From: Proteinivorax tanatarense
Lineage (GTDB): Bacteria > Bacillota > Proteinivoracia > Proteinivoracales > Proteinivoracaceae
DNA length: 64,000 bases
Assembly (NCBI RefSeq): GCF_040267685.1
Contig: NZ_CP158367.1
Coordinates: 744,001-808,000 of the forward strand
Reading direction: 5' to 3'
Part shown: positions 28,977 to 37,410 of the stretch, piece by piece
Numbering within the stretch: the stretch's first letter is position 1
Layout of the letters: the number at the start of each line of letters is the position of its first letter
The notes under the pieces: generated by a model
The model's input: the letters and a program-made list of their open reading frames with translations, nothing else
Databases searched by the model: none
Told to the model about the DNA's origin: nothing
Translations under genes and position numbers: made by a program

Positions 28977-29070
28977 TTTTCAATTTCTTGACGAATTAAA
29001 TACAATAATATAAACTTATCATATAAGCATATATTAAGTTTTACTAAACAATAGTAAAGGAGTTTGTGTT

Positions 29071-30183
29071 ATGCCAAGGCTAACAGCTAGAGAAGAGGAA
29101 ATTCTTAAAATCTTACATAACGAACCAATGATTAGTCAGGAAGAACTAGCTAACCGATTAGAGTTAACAAGATCAGCAGCTGCAGTTCATATTTCCAATT
29201 TAATTAAAAAGGGGTTTATTTTAGGGCGTGGCTATGTATTTAACCAGCAAAAAAAAGTAGTAGTAATTGGTGGGGCGAACTATGATATAAAAGGTATTGT
29301 GGTATCAGATAAAGTTGAAATGCTTACGTCAAACGTGGGCAAAATAGTTACTTCAGTTGGTGGAGTGGGTAGAAATATAGCAGAAAACTTAGCAAGATTG
29401 AATGTACCCACAAGCTTACTTTCAGCGGTAGGTAGAGACAAGCATGGTAGGGCTATTATAGAATACAGTAAAGAAGCTGGAGTTGATATGTCACAAATAT
29501 TACAGACCGGCAAGCATAATTCAGGGACATATATGGCGTTTTTAAATGATAAAAATGATCTACAAGTAGGGTTAGCGGATATGAATATCATTGATGTTAT
29601 AGACACTCAATATATTGAGTCAAACCTATCACTTCTTAAAAATGCTGGCATAATAGTATGTGACACAAATTTAAGAAAGGATACAATTGAGTATATAGCA
29701 CATCAGGCAAATGAGCTTAACTGTACTTTGGTAGTTGAGCCTGTCTCTGTAGAAAAAGCTAGAAAAGTTAAAGATATTTTAAGCTACATAGATATAATTA
29801 CTCCTAATAAAGAAGAGTTAGAAGAAATATGTCAGATGCAATTAAACAGTTTTGAAGATTATAAACGTGCTGGAGATATGCTTTTGAGTCAGGGTGTGAG
29901 AATTGTGCTGTTAAAGTTAGGAGAGAAAGGCCTATTTTTATATAGCGATGATTCTGCAGAAATGATTCCATCAATGGCTGATGAGATAGTTGACGTAACT
30001 GGAGGAGGAGATAGTTTAGTAGGTGGATTTTTGGCGGCTTATTATAAAGGCATCCCTTTACAGCAGTGTGCAAAAATTGCTTCCATTTGCGCTGCTTTAA
30101 CATTGCAATGCAAAGATACAGTATCACCAAAATTAAGTTGGGAAAAACTAAAAAAAGAACTCAAGGAGGATTTAACAAAATGA
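29071..30183 (+). CDS. psuK: Pseudouridine kinase with N-terminal HTH (PfkB family)
   Basis: The 370-residue protein has an N-terminal winged HTH of about 60 residues (MISQEELANRLELTRSAAAV) followed by a PfkB/ribokinase fold. The fold has VIGGANYDIKG, GGVGRNIAENLARL, VVEPVSVEKA and DVTGGGDSLVGGFLAAYYKG (anion hole and catalytic Asp). With psuG overlapping by four bases, the substrate is most likely pseudouridine, phosphorylated before cleavage to uracil and ribose 5-phosphate. The HTH suggests self-regulation. Confidence 0.88.
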   Translation: MPRLTAREEEILKILHNEPMISQEELANRLELTRSAAAVHISNLIKKGFILGRGYVFNQQKKVVVIGGANYDIKGIVVSDKVEMLTSNVGKIVTSVGGVGRNIAENLARLNVPTSLLSAVGRDKHGRAIIEYSKEAGVDMSQILQTGKHNSGTYMAFLNDKNDLQVGLADMNIIDVIDTQYIESNLSLLKNAGIIVCDTNLRKDTIEYIAHQANELNCTLVVEPVSVEKARKVKDILSYIDIITPNKEELEEICQMQLNSFEDYKRAGDMLLSQGVRIVLLKLGEKGLFLYSDDSAEMIPSMADEIVDVTGGGDSLVGGFLAAYYKGIPLQQCAKIASICAALTLQCKDTVSPKLSWEKLKKELKEDLTK

Positions 30184-31094
30184 ATTATATAGAAATATCT
30201 ACTGAAGTTAAAGAAGCTTTAGCATCTAAAAAAGGGGTAGTAGCATTAGAATCTACAATAATATCTCACGGAATGCCATACCCTCAAAACTTAGAAACAG
30301 CTCTGGAGGTTGAACAAGTTATAAGGGAAAATGGTTCAATACCTGCAACTATAGCAATAATGGATGGAAAGGTTAAAGTGGGATTAAGTAAAGATGAAAT
30401 ACAAAGAATGGCTGAAAGTAAAAATGTACGAAAAGTGAGTAGGCGGGATATCGCTTACACTATTTCTCAAAAAGAACTAGGAGCTACAACAGTTTCTGGA
30501 ACAATGATTGGTGCCCAAATGGCTGGTGTTAAGATATTTGCTACTGGCGGGATAGGCGGTGTTCATAGAGATGGCGAAAACACACTGGATATATCAGCAG
30601 ACTTGACGGAATTAAGTAAATCTAATGTAGGTGTAGTGTGTGCTGGAGTAAAGTCCATACTAGATATTGGAAGAACTTTAGAGTATCTTGAAACCTTAGG
30701 AGTACCTATAATTACATATAAATCATCAGAATTTCCGGCTTTTTTTTGCTCAAAAAGTGGCTTTACATCTCATTTAAAAGCAGACTCAGCAGAAGAAATA
30801 GCAAATATGCTACAAACAAAATGGCAAATGGATTTAAAAGGAGGAGCTGTGATTGCAAACCCAATTCCTACAGAATATGATATTAAAGAAGAGATAATTG
30901 GAAAAGCTATAGATGATGCCTTAAAAGAATGTAACGATAATGGCATAAAAGGAAAAGATGTAACTCCTTTTTTACTGTCGAAAATAAAAGAGATAACTGG
31001 CGGAGATAGTTTAAAATCCAATATAGCTTTGGTAAAAAACAATGCAAGGCTTGCTGCCAATATTGCAAAGCAAATTGCCCAAAAGGAGGACTAA
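30180..31094 (+). CDS. psuG: Pseudouridine-5'-phosphate glycosidase
   Basis: The 304-residue enzyme has family motifs KGVVALESTIISHGMPYPQN, GATTVSGTMI, ATGGIGGVHR and VVCAGVKSILDIGRTLEYLE, then GGAVIANPIP. It cleaves the C-C bond of pseudouridine 5'-phosphate. The ATG at 30180 is chosen because AAGGAGGA lies before it and ATGA overlaps the psuK stop. A longer open frame upstream reads inside psuK and is not used. Confidence 0.95.
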   Translation: MNYIEISTEVKEALASKKGVVALESTIISHGMPYPQNLETALEVEQVIRENGSIPATIAIMDGKVKVGLSKDEIQRMAESKNVRKVSRRDIAYTISQKELGATTVSGTMIGAQMAGVKIFATGGIGGVHRDGENTLDISADLTELSKSNVGVVCAGVKSILDIGRTLEYLETLGVPIITYKSSEFPAFFCSKSGFTSHLKADSAEEIANMLQTKWQMDLKGGAVIANPIPTEYDIKEEIIGKAIDDALKECNDNGIKGKDVTPFLLSKIKEITGGDSLKSNIALVKNNARLAANIAKQIAQKED

Positions 31095-31100
31095 CTTTTT

Positions 31101-32369
31101 GTGAATAACAAATTTAAAAAGACTGAACTAGCACCTGGAATAAATCTGTATCTTTACCCAACGGATAAGTATAAGACTGTATCTATTAGAATGTTTTTGT
31201 ATACAAACTTAGATGATGAAACTTCAAAAACTGCACTTTTGCCAGAAATAATGAAAAAGGGGACTGATATGTACCCAACCCCCAGAGAACTCTCCCAAGA
31301 ATTAGCAAAGCTATATGGCACTCGTATGGGTGCTGGTGTAACCAAAAGAGGAGAGACACTTCTTATGGACTTTAGGATGGAAATGGTCAGCCCTAGGTTC
31401 TTAGAAGATGACTCATACGTTCAAAAATCCTTAAATATATTTAAAGATATTATTTTTAATCCCGCTATCAAAGATAATAAATTTAACAAAACTTATGTAG
31501 AGATTGAAAAACAAAACTTAAAAAATAGAATATCTTCTACAGTTAACGATAAACAAAAATATGCTTTTATCAAAGCTATAGAACATTCCTGCCCAGAAGA
31601 ACCTTATAGAACATCAAAATATGGTAGCTATGATGACTTAGAGAAAATAAATGAAAACAATCTTTATGAACACTATAACAGAATTATCAATAACAACCCT
31701 ATTGACTTTTATGTAGTAGGAAATTTTGACGAAAAGTCTTTAAAGGATAAGTTCCTGGATACATTCAAGATAGAAAGAGAAAAAACAGATACAGTTAAAA
31801 AGCCGATAAACAGCAAAGCTAACTCATTTAATGAAATTATAGAGGAAATGGACATAAAGCAGGGGCGTTTGGTCATGGTGATGAAAACACCGATAACCAT
31901 GAATCACGATCGGTATCCTGCGTTGTTGATGTACAACGGTATACTAGGTGGATTTACTCATTCAAAGCTTTTCCAAAACGTTAGGGAAAAAGCTTCTCTG
32001 GCATATTATGCGGGATCAAATATCGAAACTTTAAAAGGGATGATATTCGTTTTTGCTGGCATCGATAAACAGACATACAATGAGACCGTTGAAATAATAA
32101 AAAAACAAGTCGAAGAAATAAAAATGGGCAATATCTCAGATAAGGAGATTGAATATACTCTGGCAGGATTAGAGAATAGCCTATCAGAGACCATAGATGA
32201 AGTAGGTGGCCAAATAGGACTTCAAGTAGATGGTGGGTTAGTAGGGAGAAAGTGGACAGTAGAAGAACTTTTAAGAGAGTTAAAATCAGTAAGCAAAGAG
32301 GACATAGTAAATGCAGCAAACACTATCGAGATGGACACAATATTCTTTTTGCGACCTAAGGAGGATTAA
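31101..32369 (+). CDS. yfmF: M16 family peptidase-like protein YfmF (EF-P modification associated)
   Basis: The 422-residue insulinase-like protein begins LAPGINLYLYPTDKYKTVSI. In the usual zinc-site region it reads ALLPEIMKKGTDMYPTPREL, without the HxxEH of active M16 enzymes. This matches YfmF, thought to be the non-catalytic partner of YfmH. Genetic work in Bacillus linked the pair to maturation of elongation factor P. GTG start behind AAAAGGAGG. It is three bases from yfmH. Confidence 0.88.
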   Translation: MNNKFKKTELAPGINLYLYPTDKYKTVSIRMFLYTNLDDETSKTALLPEIMKKGTDMYPTPRELSQELAKLYGTRMGAGVTKRGETLLMDFRMEMVSPRFLEDDSYVQKSLNIFKDIIFNPAIKDNKFNKTYVEIEKQNLKNRISSTVNDKQKYAFIKAIEHSCPEEPYRTSKYGSYDDLEKINENNLYEHYNRIINNNPIDFYVVGNFDEKSLKDKFLDTFKIEREKTDTVKKPINSKANSFNEIIEEMDIKQGRLVMVMKTPITMNHDRYPALLMYNGILGGFTHSKLFQNVREKASLAYYAGSNIETLKGMIFVFAGIDKQTYNETVEIIKKQVEEIKMGNISDKEIEYTLAGLENSLSETIDEVGGQIGLQVDGGLVGRKWTVEELLRELKSVSKEDIVNAANTIEMDTIFFLRPKED

Positions 32370-32372
32370 CTA

Positions 32373-33641
32373 ATGCTCAACTCATATGAATATAGAAAAA
32401 TTGACGAAAGCTACTTTTCTTTTACAATGCCTAACGGACTCCAAGTGTTTTATATTCCACGACCAAACTACAAAAAATCCTTTGCTGTACTTGCCTCTAA
32501 CTTTGGTGGAATAGACTTTAAAACAGATTTCATGGAACTAAAGCCCGGCATTGCACATTTCTTAGAGCATAAGTTGTTTGAAAATCCAAATGGTAATGTT
32601 GAGGATGAATTTTCAAAATTAGGTATATCTGTAAACGCTTTTACAACTCATAATAATACAAGCTACTACTTTTCTTGTACTTCTAATTTTTACAAAGGTC
32701 TTAAACTGTTATTAGATTTTGTACAAACCCCATATTTCACCGAAGAAAATGTTAAAAAAGAACAGGGGATTATTGCCCAAGAAATAGAAATGTATCGAGA
32801 TGATGCCAATTGGGTAGGGTATTTAAACTTATTAAACGGGTTATACCCTAAACACCCTATTAACCAAGATATCGCTGGCACCAAAGAAGATATATACCAA
32901 GTTGACGTAGACATGCTTAATAAATGTTATGAGCAATATTATAATCCTCTTAACATGGCGTTATTTGTTATAGGAGACTTAAAAATAGAAGAATTGTATG
33001 ACTTTGTAGGGCAAAATCAAAAGCCTAAAAAGTTCAAGGATGTTCCAGAATATAATAGGAACTTTTTACAAGATACTTTTATACCAAAGGAAAAAGAGAT
33101 AAGTATTGATATGGAAATTTCCCGGAACTCACTAAACTTTGGGTTCAAGGATAAAAAGGTTGAGGAATCAGGAAAAGAGTTGTTTGAAAAAGAAATTACT
33201 ACCTTGCTAGGGTTAGAAACTTTAGTAGGAAAAAGTTCTAAGCTATACAATGATTTGTATGAAAAAAGAATAATTGATGATTCTTTTAACATAGAATATA
33301 CAACGGAAACTGGATATGGACATACAATTTTCTCATGTGAAACTGAAGATCCTAACAAAACTTACGAACATTTAAAAAATGAATTTACAAAAGCATTAGA
33401 ACAAGGTCTTAACGAAGAAGACTTTATAATAAACAAAAAGAAGATACAAGGGATAACATTAATGGAGCTTAACTCTTTAGAAAATGTAGTTCTCGGGTTC
33501 ATGAGTGAGCATTTTAGGGGAGGGAGTTTTTTCGATAAAAATGAAATTATTGAAGGAATAACCTTTGAGCAAGTAGAAAATAGAATGAAAGAACATATTG
33601 ATTACAACATGTCTGCTATTTCTGTGGTAAACAAAAAATAG
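32373..33641 (+). CDS. yfmH: M16 family peptidase YfmH
   Basis: The 422-residue M16 metallopeptidase keeps the inverted zinc motif in GIAHFLEHKLFE (HFLEH) with the downstream glutamate in QGIIAQEIEMYRDD. It is the catalytic half of the YfmF/YfmH pair. Start ATG behind AAGGAGGA, three bases after the yfmF stop, so the two are surely co-translated. Confidence 0.92.
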   Translation: MLNSYEYRKIDESYFSFTMPNGLQVFYIPRPNYKKSFAVLASNFGGIDFKTDFMELKPGIAHFLEHKLFENPNGNVEDEFSKLGISVNAFTTHNNTSYYFSCTSNFYKGLKLLLDFVQTPYFTEENVKKEQGIIAQEIEMYRDDANWVGYLNLLNGLYPKHPINQDIAGTKEDIYQVDVDMLNKCYEQYYNPLNMALFVIGDLKIEELYDFVGQNQKPKKFKDVPEYNRNFLQDTFIPKEKEISIDMEISRNSLNFGFKDKKVEESGKELFEKEITTLLGLETLVGKSSKLYNDLYEKRIIDDSFNIEYTTETGYGHTIFSCETEDPNKTYEHLKNEFTKALEQGLNEEDFIINKKKIQGITLMELNSLENVVLGFMSEHFRGGSFFDKNEIIEGITFEQVENRMKEHIDYNMSAISVVNKK

Positions 33642-33693
33642 TAGGTTTTGTGCAGGCCAAGAAAACTGTTACCAAAGAAGGAGAGGACATTTT

Positions 33694-34857
33694 ATGAATA
33701 GGTGGTTTAAAACAAAAAATCCTACAACTGTGATAGCTGGAGAATCAGTTTTGAAGTTTTTGCCTGAGCAATTAAATCAGTTAAAAGCAGAGAAAGTCCT
33801 CATAATAACAGACAAAAAAGAAAATTACCTGCAAAAACTAAATGATTTTTTACCCCATGATAAAAAATATTTGCACTATAGCGAAATCGATAAAGAAACA
33901 AGTGTTAATAAAGTAAATGAAGCAGCAAAACTAGCCGTAGAAAATAATATCGATACCATTGTAGCTTTTGGAAGTGGAGATGTTATTGACACTGCTAAAG
34001 TAGTAGCTTATAAGGCTAAAAATATGGATAAGTTTGATTGGGGTTCATATACTTTTGCTGAGGGACCAAGGCTAAACTTAGTGACTGCTACCACAACTTT
34101 AGCTACTACTTTCAGCAACACTCCTTTTGCTTTTATAAAAGATACTGACAAACAAAAGACTAGAACATTATCAGGGGATGCGTTCTTTCCTCATGTTTCT
34201 ATTGTTGATAGTAAAATTCCAGTGTTGCTAACACCGAGAGAGATGGCTTCTGGTATCAACCTAACACTTTCTACTATAGTAGAAGGGTATGTTTCAACTT
34301 TATCAAGTTTATATAGTGATGCTATTACCATGTCAGCTTTAGAACTTCTTATTTCAGGGATTTATAACTTACATTCCGACTCATCAAATGAGGAAGCTTT
34401 TGAAAAAATTCAGGTAGCAGGAATACTAGCATCTTATAGCGTAAACAATAGCATGCTAGGAATGGTTTCAGCCACAGCCAATGCCTTTTATGGTAAATAT
34501 CAGGTAGACTACGGTGAAATATGTGGGTGTGTGATGTATCCCTATCTACATCTTACCGTTCCTTCAAGACTGGAAAAGTTTTCTAAAATAGCAAATAAGA
34601 TATTTATGCAACAGCAACAACAGAACTATTTCCCGGAAAAAGAGACTTTAGCAAAAGAAGGGATAGATAAACTAAAACAAATGGTTGATAGTATATCTCC
34701 TACCCTAACCTTATCCCAACTCGGAGTGAAAAGGGAAGAACTGTCACATATTGCAGGCATAATTGCAAAAGATGACGGGCTATTAAGTTGTCCTGTAATT
34801 CCCGATAAACATGAAATAGAAAATGTATTGGAGCAGGCATATAGCTCAAAAGAGTGA
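33694..34857 (+). CDS. Iron-type alcohol dehydrogenase homologue, metal site degenerate
   Basis: The 387-residue protein aligns with iron-containing alcohol dehydrogenases. The NAD-binding part reads NIDTIVAFGSGDVIDTAKVV (family GGGS.iD.aK) and LVTATTTLATTFSNTPFAF (family PTT.GTGSE). The metal ligands of the family (D, H, H, H) are not visible. The 'DAL.HA.E' helix reads MASGINLTLSTIVEGY, and the later His positions read FYGKYQVDYGE. So it may be inactive as a classical Fe/Zn ADH or use different chemistry. ATG behind AAGGAGAGG. It lies downstream of yfmH with no clear terminator. Confidence 0.8.
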   Translation: MNRWFKTKNPTTVIAGESVLKFLPEQLNQLKAEKVLIITDKKENYLQKLNDFLPHDKKYLHYSEIDKETSVNKVNEAAKLAVENNIDTIVAFGSGDVIDTAKVVAYKAKNMDKFDWGSYTFAEGPRLNLVTATTTLATTFSNTPFAFIKDTDKQKTRTLSGDAFFPHVSIVDSKIPVLLTPREMASGINLTLSTIVEGYVSTLSSLYSDAITMSALELLISGIYNLHSDSSNEEAFEKIQVAGILASYSVNNSMLGMVSATANAFYGKYQVDYGEICGCVMYPYLHLTVPSRLEKFSKIANKIFMQQQQQNYFPEKETLAKEGIDKLKQMVDSISPTLTLSQLGVKREELSHIAGIIAKDDGLLSCPVIPDKHEIENVLEQAYSSKE

Positions 34858-34870
34858 TGATGGTAGGGTA

Positions 34871-34900
34871 TTGACAATACTCATAAATGTATGGTAAGAT
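34871..34900 (+). promoter_or_regulatory. Promoter of tRNA-Leu
   Basis: TTGACA (34871-34876), 18 bp, TAAGAT (34895-34900). It lies 16 bases before the tRNA. Confidence 0.75.
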
Positions 34901-34916
34901 TAAACTTATGAAACAA

Positions 34917-35003
34917 GCCGAAGTGGCGGAACTGGCAGACGCGCTTGACTCAAAATCAAGTGGGCTTATGCTCGTGTGGGTTCGAGTCCCACCTTCGGCA
35001 CCA
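34917..35003 (+). tRNA. tRNA-Leu (anticodon CAA)
   Basis: The acceptor arms GCCGAAG and CTTCGGC are followed by A and an encoded CCA. The anticodon arm is CTTGA/TCAAG with loop CTCAAAA, giving CAA. A long variable arm (about TGGGCTTATGCTCG) marks a type II tRNA, and the T arm contains GGTTCGAGTCC. It reads UUG codons. Confidence 0.97.
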
Positions 35004-35015
35004 TATATGAATATT

Positions 35016-35056
35016 AAAGGCATTTAGCACATAGCTTGCAGAATGCCTTTTTTTTT
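35016..35056 (+). terminator. Terminator of tRNA-Leu
   Basis: AAAGGCATT pairs with AATGCCTTT and a run of nine T follows. The sequence is closely similar to the terminator at 36579-36619 behind the next gene. Confidence 0.85.
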
Positions 35057-35243
35057 GTGTTTAATTTAAAAGCCTAACTTTATATTTAACTTTTACACTT
35101 TCGGAAGTTATAACAAAGTTAGTCATAGAATTCTAAGGGGCTAGGAAGGACTTTTACGACTTTCAGCGAATATATTTAGTAAGTCTAAATAATAATAGAC
35201 GGCACTATTTTTGGTGCTTCTTTTCATTGTCAGGGGGATTACA

Positions 35244-36494
35244 GTGAAATCTAAAGCAGCAGGAAAATTAAATTACACTAAATTATTAATTATCTCCATG
35301 GCTTATATAGCTGTTAGCTTGAGCACTCAGGGGTTTAAAGCTATACTGACTTTGGTGCGGGCAGATTTAGGAATTACCAGCGCTCAAGCCGGGCTTTATT
35401 CTACCTTTTTCTTTTTAAGTGCCACTGTTATAGCTGTATTTAGCGGACGGGTTGTGGATTCCCTAGGCTCTAAAAAGAGCCTAGTAATAGGAACATTTAT
35501 TGTCGGCTCATTGATGGTGTTGCATTCTTTTGCCCCAAGTTTGCTGATTCTTTTGATTTTGGCCTTTTTCACCGGTATTGGCTTTAGCATCATAACACCT
35601 GCGGTAAATAAAGGGGTAATGGAAATTGCCCCTCCTCAAAGACGGGCCAGCGCCCTAGGCATTTCCCAGGCTGGTAGCGGTATTGGCGGTGTCTTAGGAG
35701 CAAGCCTACTACCTATTCTGGGGCAGCTCTATGGTTGGCAGACAGCTATTTTAATTGCTGGTATTGTTGCCGTCGGTTTTAGTTTGATGTTGATAGTCCT
35801 TTATAATCCACCCAAGGTAGATGTTAAATCTAAGGCTGAAGTGAATTTTAAAGAGGATATGAAGTTACTTCTTAAGAATAAGGGGTTACTGTGTGTGGCA
35901 ATGATGGGTTTTCTTTTTGGATTTACTTTGGCCACTACCACCACCCACCTGGTCATTTTTTTGGATCAAGATATAGGTTTTACTCCTGGCCTTGCCGGTA
36001 TTGCTCTGGCCATTTTTCAGATGGGAGGGATTTTTGGCAAACCCAGCTGGGGTTATATCAATGATACTATTCTCAATGGCAACAGAAGGAAGGGGTTTTT
36101 GATAATAGGATTGTTATCGGCTCTTTGTACATTGATGATGGGTTCTTTGGTCCCCGCAGGGTATATTACTGGATTGGGAGTCTATACTTTAGTATTTTTC
36201 TTTGGGGCCACCAGCATGGGAATCCCAGGTCTTTTCTTTACAGCAGTAGGGGATATTGTCTCAGATAAACTGATGGGTACTGCTACGGGAATTTCTCTGG
36301 TTTTTATAAGGGTAGGAGTTATTATTGGGCCACCGCTTTTTGGGCTTATTGCAGATATAAATGGGAATTACTCCGTTAGCTGGTTATTCCTTTCGGTGAT
36401 ACTAGTGGCGGTAACCTTATGTTTTTATTACCTTAGTGGAAAATACCTACCTAAATCAACAGTTAACAACATTAATGTATCTTCGTCAGGGTAA
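35244..36494 (+). CDS. Major facilitator superfamily transporter
   Basis: The 416-residue protein has 12 predicted helices. The loop 2-3 motif is GRVVDSLGSKKS, and the later motif GINKGVMEIAPPQRRASALG-like region reads AVNKGVMEIAPPQRRASALG. It resembles NarK/CynX-like and dicarboxylate-type MFS exporters, but the substrate is not readable. GTG at 35244 is chosen because AGGGGG lies seven bases before it. Codons look more G/C-rich than in neighbouring genes (for example GACGGGCCAGCGCC). Together with the tRNA upstream and the repeated terminator, this suggests acquisition. Confidence 0.85.
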   Translation: MKSKAAGKLNYTKLLIISMAYIAVSLSTQGFKAILTLVRADLGITSAQAGLYSTFFFLSATVIAVFSGRVVDSLGSKKSLVIGTFIVGSLMVLHSFAPSLLILLILAFFTGIGFSIITPAVNKGVMEIAPPQRRASALGISQAGSGIGGVLGASLLPILGQLYGWQTAILIAGIVAVGFSLMLIVLYNPPKVDVKSKAEVNFKEDMKLLLKNKGLLCVAMMGFLFGFTLATTTTHLVIFLDQDIGFTPGLAGIALAIFQMGGIFGKPSWGYINDTILNGNRRKGFLIIGLLSALCTLMMGSLVPAGYITGLGVYTLVFFFGATSMGIPGLFFTAVGDIVSDKLMGTATGISLVFIRVGVIIGPPLFGLIADINGNYSVSWLFLSVILVAVTLCFYYLSGKYLPKSTVNNINVSSSG

Positions 36495-36578
36495 AAAGCT
36501 TGGAATAGAGCCATTATACTTATTCAGAATATGACAGTTATTACTTTTGTTAAATTTTATCTTTAACAATATAAATAT

Positions 36579-36619
36579 AAAAGGCATTTAGCAAAGAGCG
36601 TGCTAAATGCCTTGTTTTT
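36579..36619 (+). terminator. Terminator of the MFS gene
   Basis: AAGGCATTTAGCA pairs with TGCTAAATGCCTT and is followed by GTTTTTG. It shares about 38 of 46 bases with the tRNA-Leu terminator region. Confidence 0.88.
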
Positions 36620-36724
36620 GTTTCAAGACTACTGTATTCAAATTATCTTTTACATAATACTATCTTAATAATCTTTTTTCTGATACGATGAAATAAATTG
36701 TATTAAAAAAAGAGGTGAACTGGG

Positions 36725-36835
36725 TTGGATACTTTGAGGGAAATCCTAAAAAGTAAGAATCTGGATGATTTTTGTGAAGAAATTGGAAAAGATATAAGAA
36801 GCTTTTTATTGAGATTTGGGAAAAATTGCAATTAG
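36725..36835 (+). CDS. Possible 36-residue peptide
   Basis: A TTG start seven bases after AGAGGTGA opens a frame for MDTLREILKSKNLDDFCEEI, then GKDIRSFLLRFGKNCN. Codon use looks coding-like and the product is helical and amphipathic. It may be a small protein or the beginning of a gene lost by truncation just upstream of feoA. No family is recognised. Confidence 0.35.
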   Translation: MDTLREILKSKNLDDFCEEIGKDIRSFLLRFGKNCN

Positions 36836-36896
36836 CGGTAGCGCACTGACTATTTCCAGTGGGTATTTAAAACTTCTTCTATTTTATATGAAACCA

Positions 36897-36925
36897 TTGA
36901 CAAATTTTTTTAACTGCAATATAAT
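36897..36925 (+). promoter_or_regulatory. Promoter of the feo operon
   Basis: TTGACA (36897-36902), 17 bp, TATAAT (36920-36925) match the sigma-A consensus exactly. The start is expected near 36932, immediately before a Fur-like box. Confidence 0.82.
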
Positions 36926-36936
36926 TGTAAGTGAAG

Positions 36937-36951
36937 TGAAAGTCATTCTCA
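36937..36951. promoter_or_regulatory. Fur-like operator of feoA
   Basis: TGAAAGTCATTCTCA (reverse TGAGAATGACTTTCA) matches 11 of 14 positions of the 7-1-7 Fur consensus. It lies just downstream of the predicted transcription start, where a bound repressor would block initiation. Confidence 0.6.
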
Positions 36952-36983
36952 AATACATAAATTTTGAAAGGGAGTGTTTGGAT

Positions 36984-37262
36984 ATGGCTGTTGATGCTAA
37001 CAGATTGTATAAAGACAAGATGGTTGAAACCGTTTTGCAAAATAAATCTTTAGAACAATTAAATCCCGGCGAACAGGGTGTAATAGTAGATGTTCCAGCT
37101 AACTCTTTTTTAGCCTCCTTAGGGTTTAGAGCAAAAAAAACAGTTGAAGTTGTGGCTAGGGAGTTATTCAATGGACCTTTACTTTGTTCTGTTGATGGTA
37201 GGAACATAGCAATAGGCGCTGATGTTGCAGAAAAAATTATCGTAGATTCAATTGATAATTAA
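36984..37262 (+). CDS. feoA: FeoA domain protein, ferrous iron transport
   Basis: The 92-residue SH3-like protein of the FeoA family has SLEQLNPGEQGVIVDVPANS, FLASLGFRAKKTVEVVAREL, FNGPLLCSVDGRNIAIGADV, then AEKIIV. FeoA is a small cytoplasmic partner of FeoB. ATG at 36984 is chosen because AAAGGGAG is correctly spaced. The open frame continues upstream to 36816, but that part overlaps the promoter and Fur box. Confidence 0.9.
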   Translation: MAVDANRLYKDKMVETVLQNKSLEQLNPGEQGVIVDVPANSFLASLGFRAKKTVEVVARELFNGPLLCSVDGRNIAIGADVAEKIIVDSIDN

Positions 37263-37290
37263 ATGTTTGATTTTTTTATTTAGATTTAAT

Positions 37291-37305
37291 TGATAATTGT
37301 TACCA
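37291..37305. promoter_or_regulatory. Second Fur-like box in the feo operon
   Basis: TGATAATTGTTACCA matches 12 of 14 positions of the Fur 7-1-7 consensus. It lies between feoA and the methyltransferase gene. A hairpin (CAAAGCAAGCAT/ATGCTTGCTTTG, 37334-37369) without a T run follows, so a second regulated start or a partial terminator is possible. Confidence 0.45.
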
Positions 37306-37410
37306 TTTAAATGAATATGGCGTCGATTTTATTCAAAGCAAGCATAGTTTAAATTTGATGCTTGCTTTGATGTATTTATTCCTTAAAAAGCACATATCGG
37401 AGGCTAGACA

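Noticed and set aside
28669-29070. Riboswitch for psuK
   Set aside because: The structured part is a terminator about 95 bases before psuK with its own upstream promoter. No known riboswitch core is visible, so a separate small RNA fits better.
30066-30179. N-terminal extension of psuG inside psuK
   Set aside because: The extra residues are a shadow of psuK. AAGGAGGA and the ATGA overlap at 30180 give the proper start, and the family begins there.
36816-36983. N-terminal extension of FeoA
   Set aside because: It crosses a consensus promoter and a Fur-like box. FeoA proteins are about 75-90 residues, which fits the ATG at 36984.
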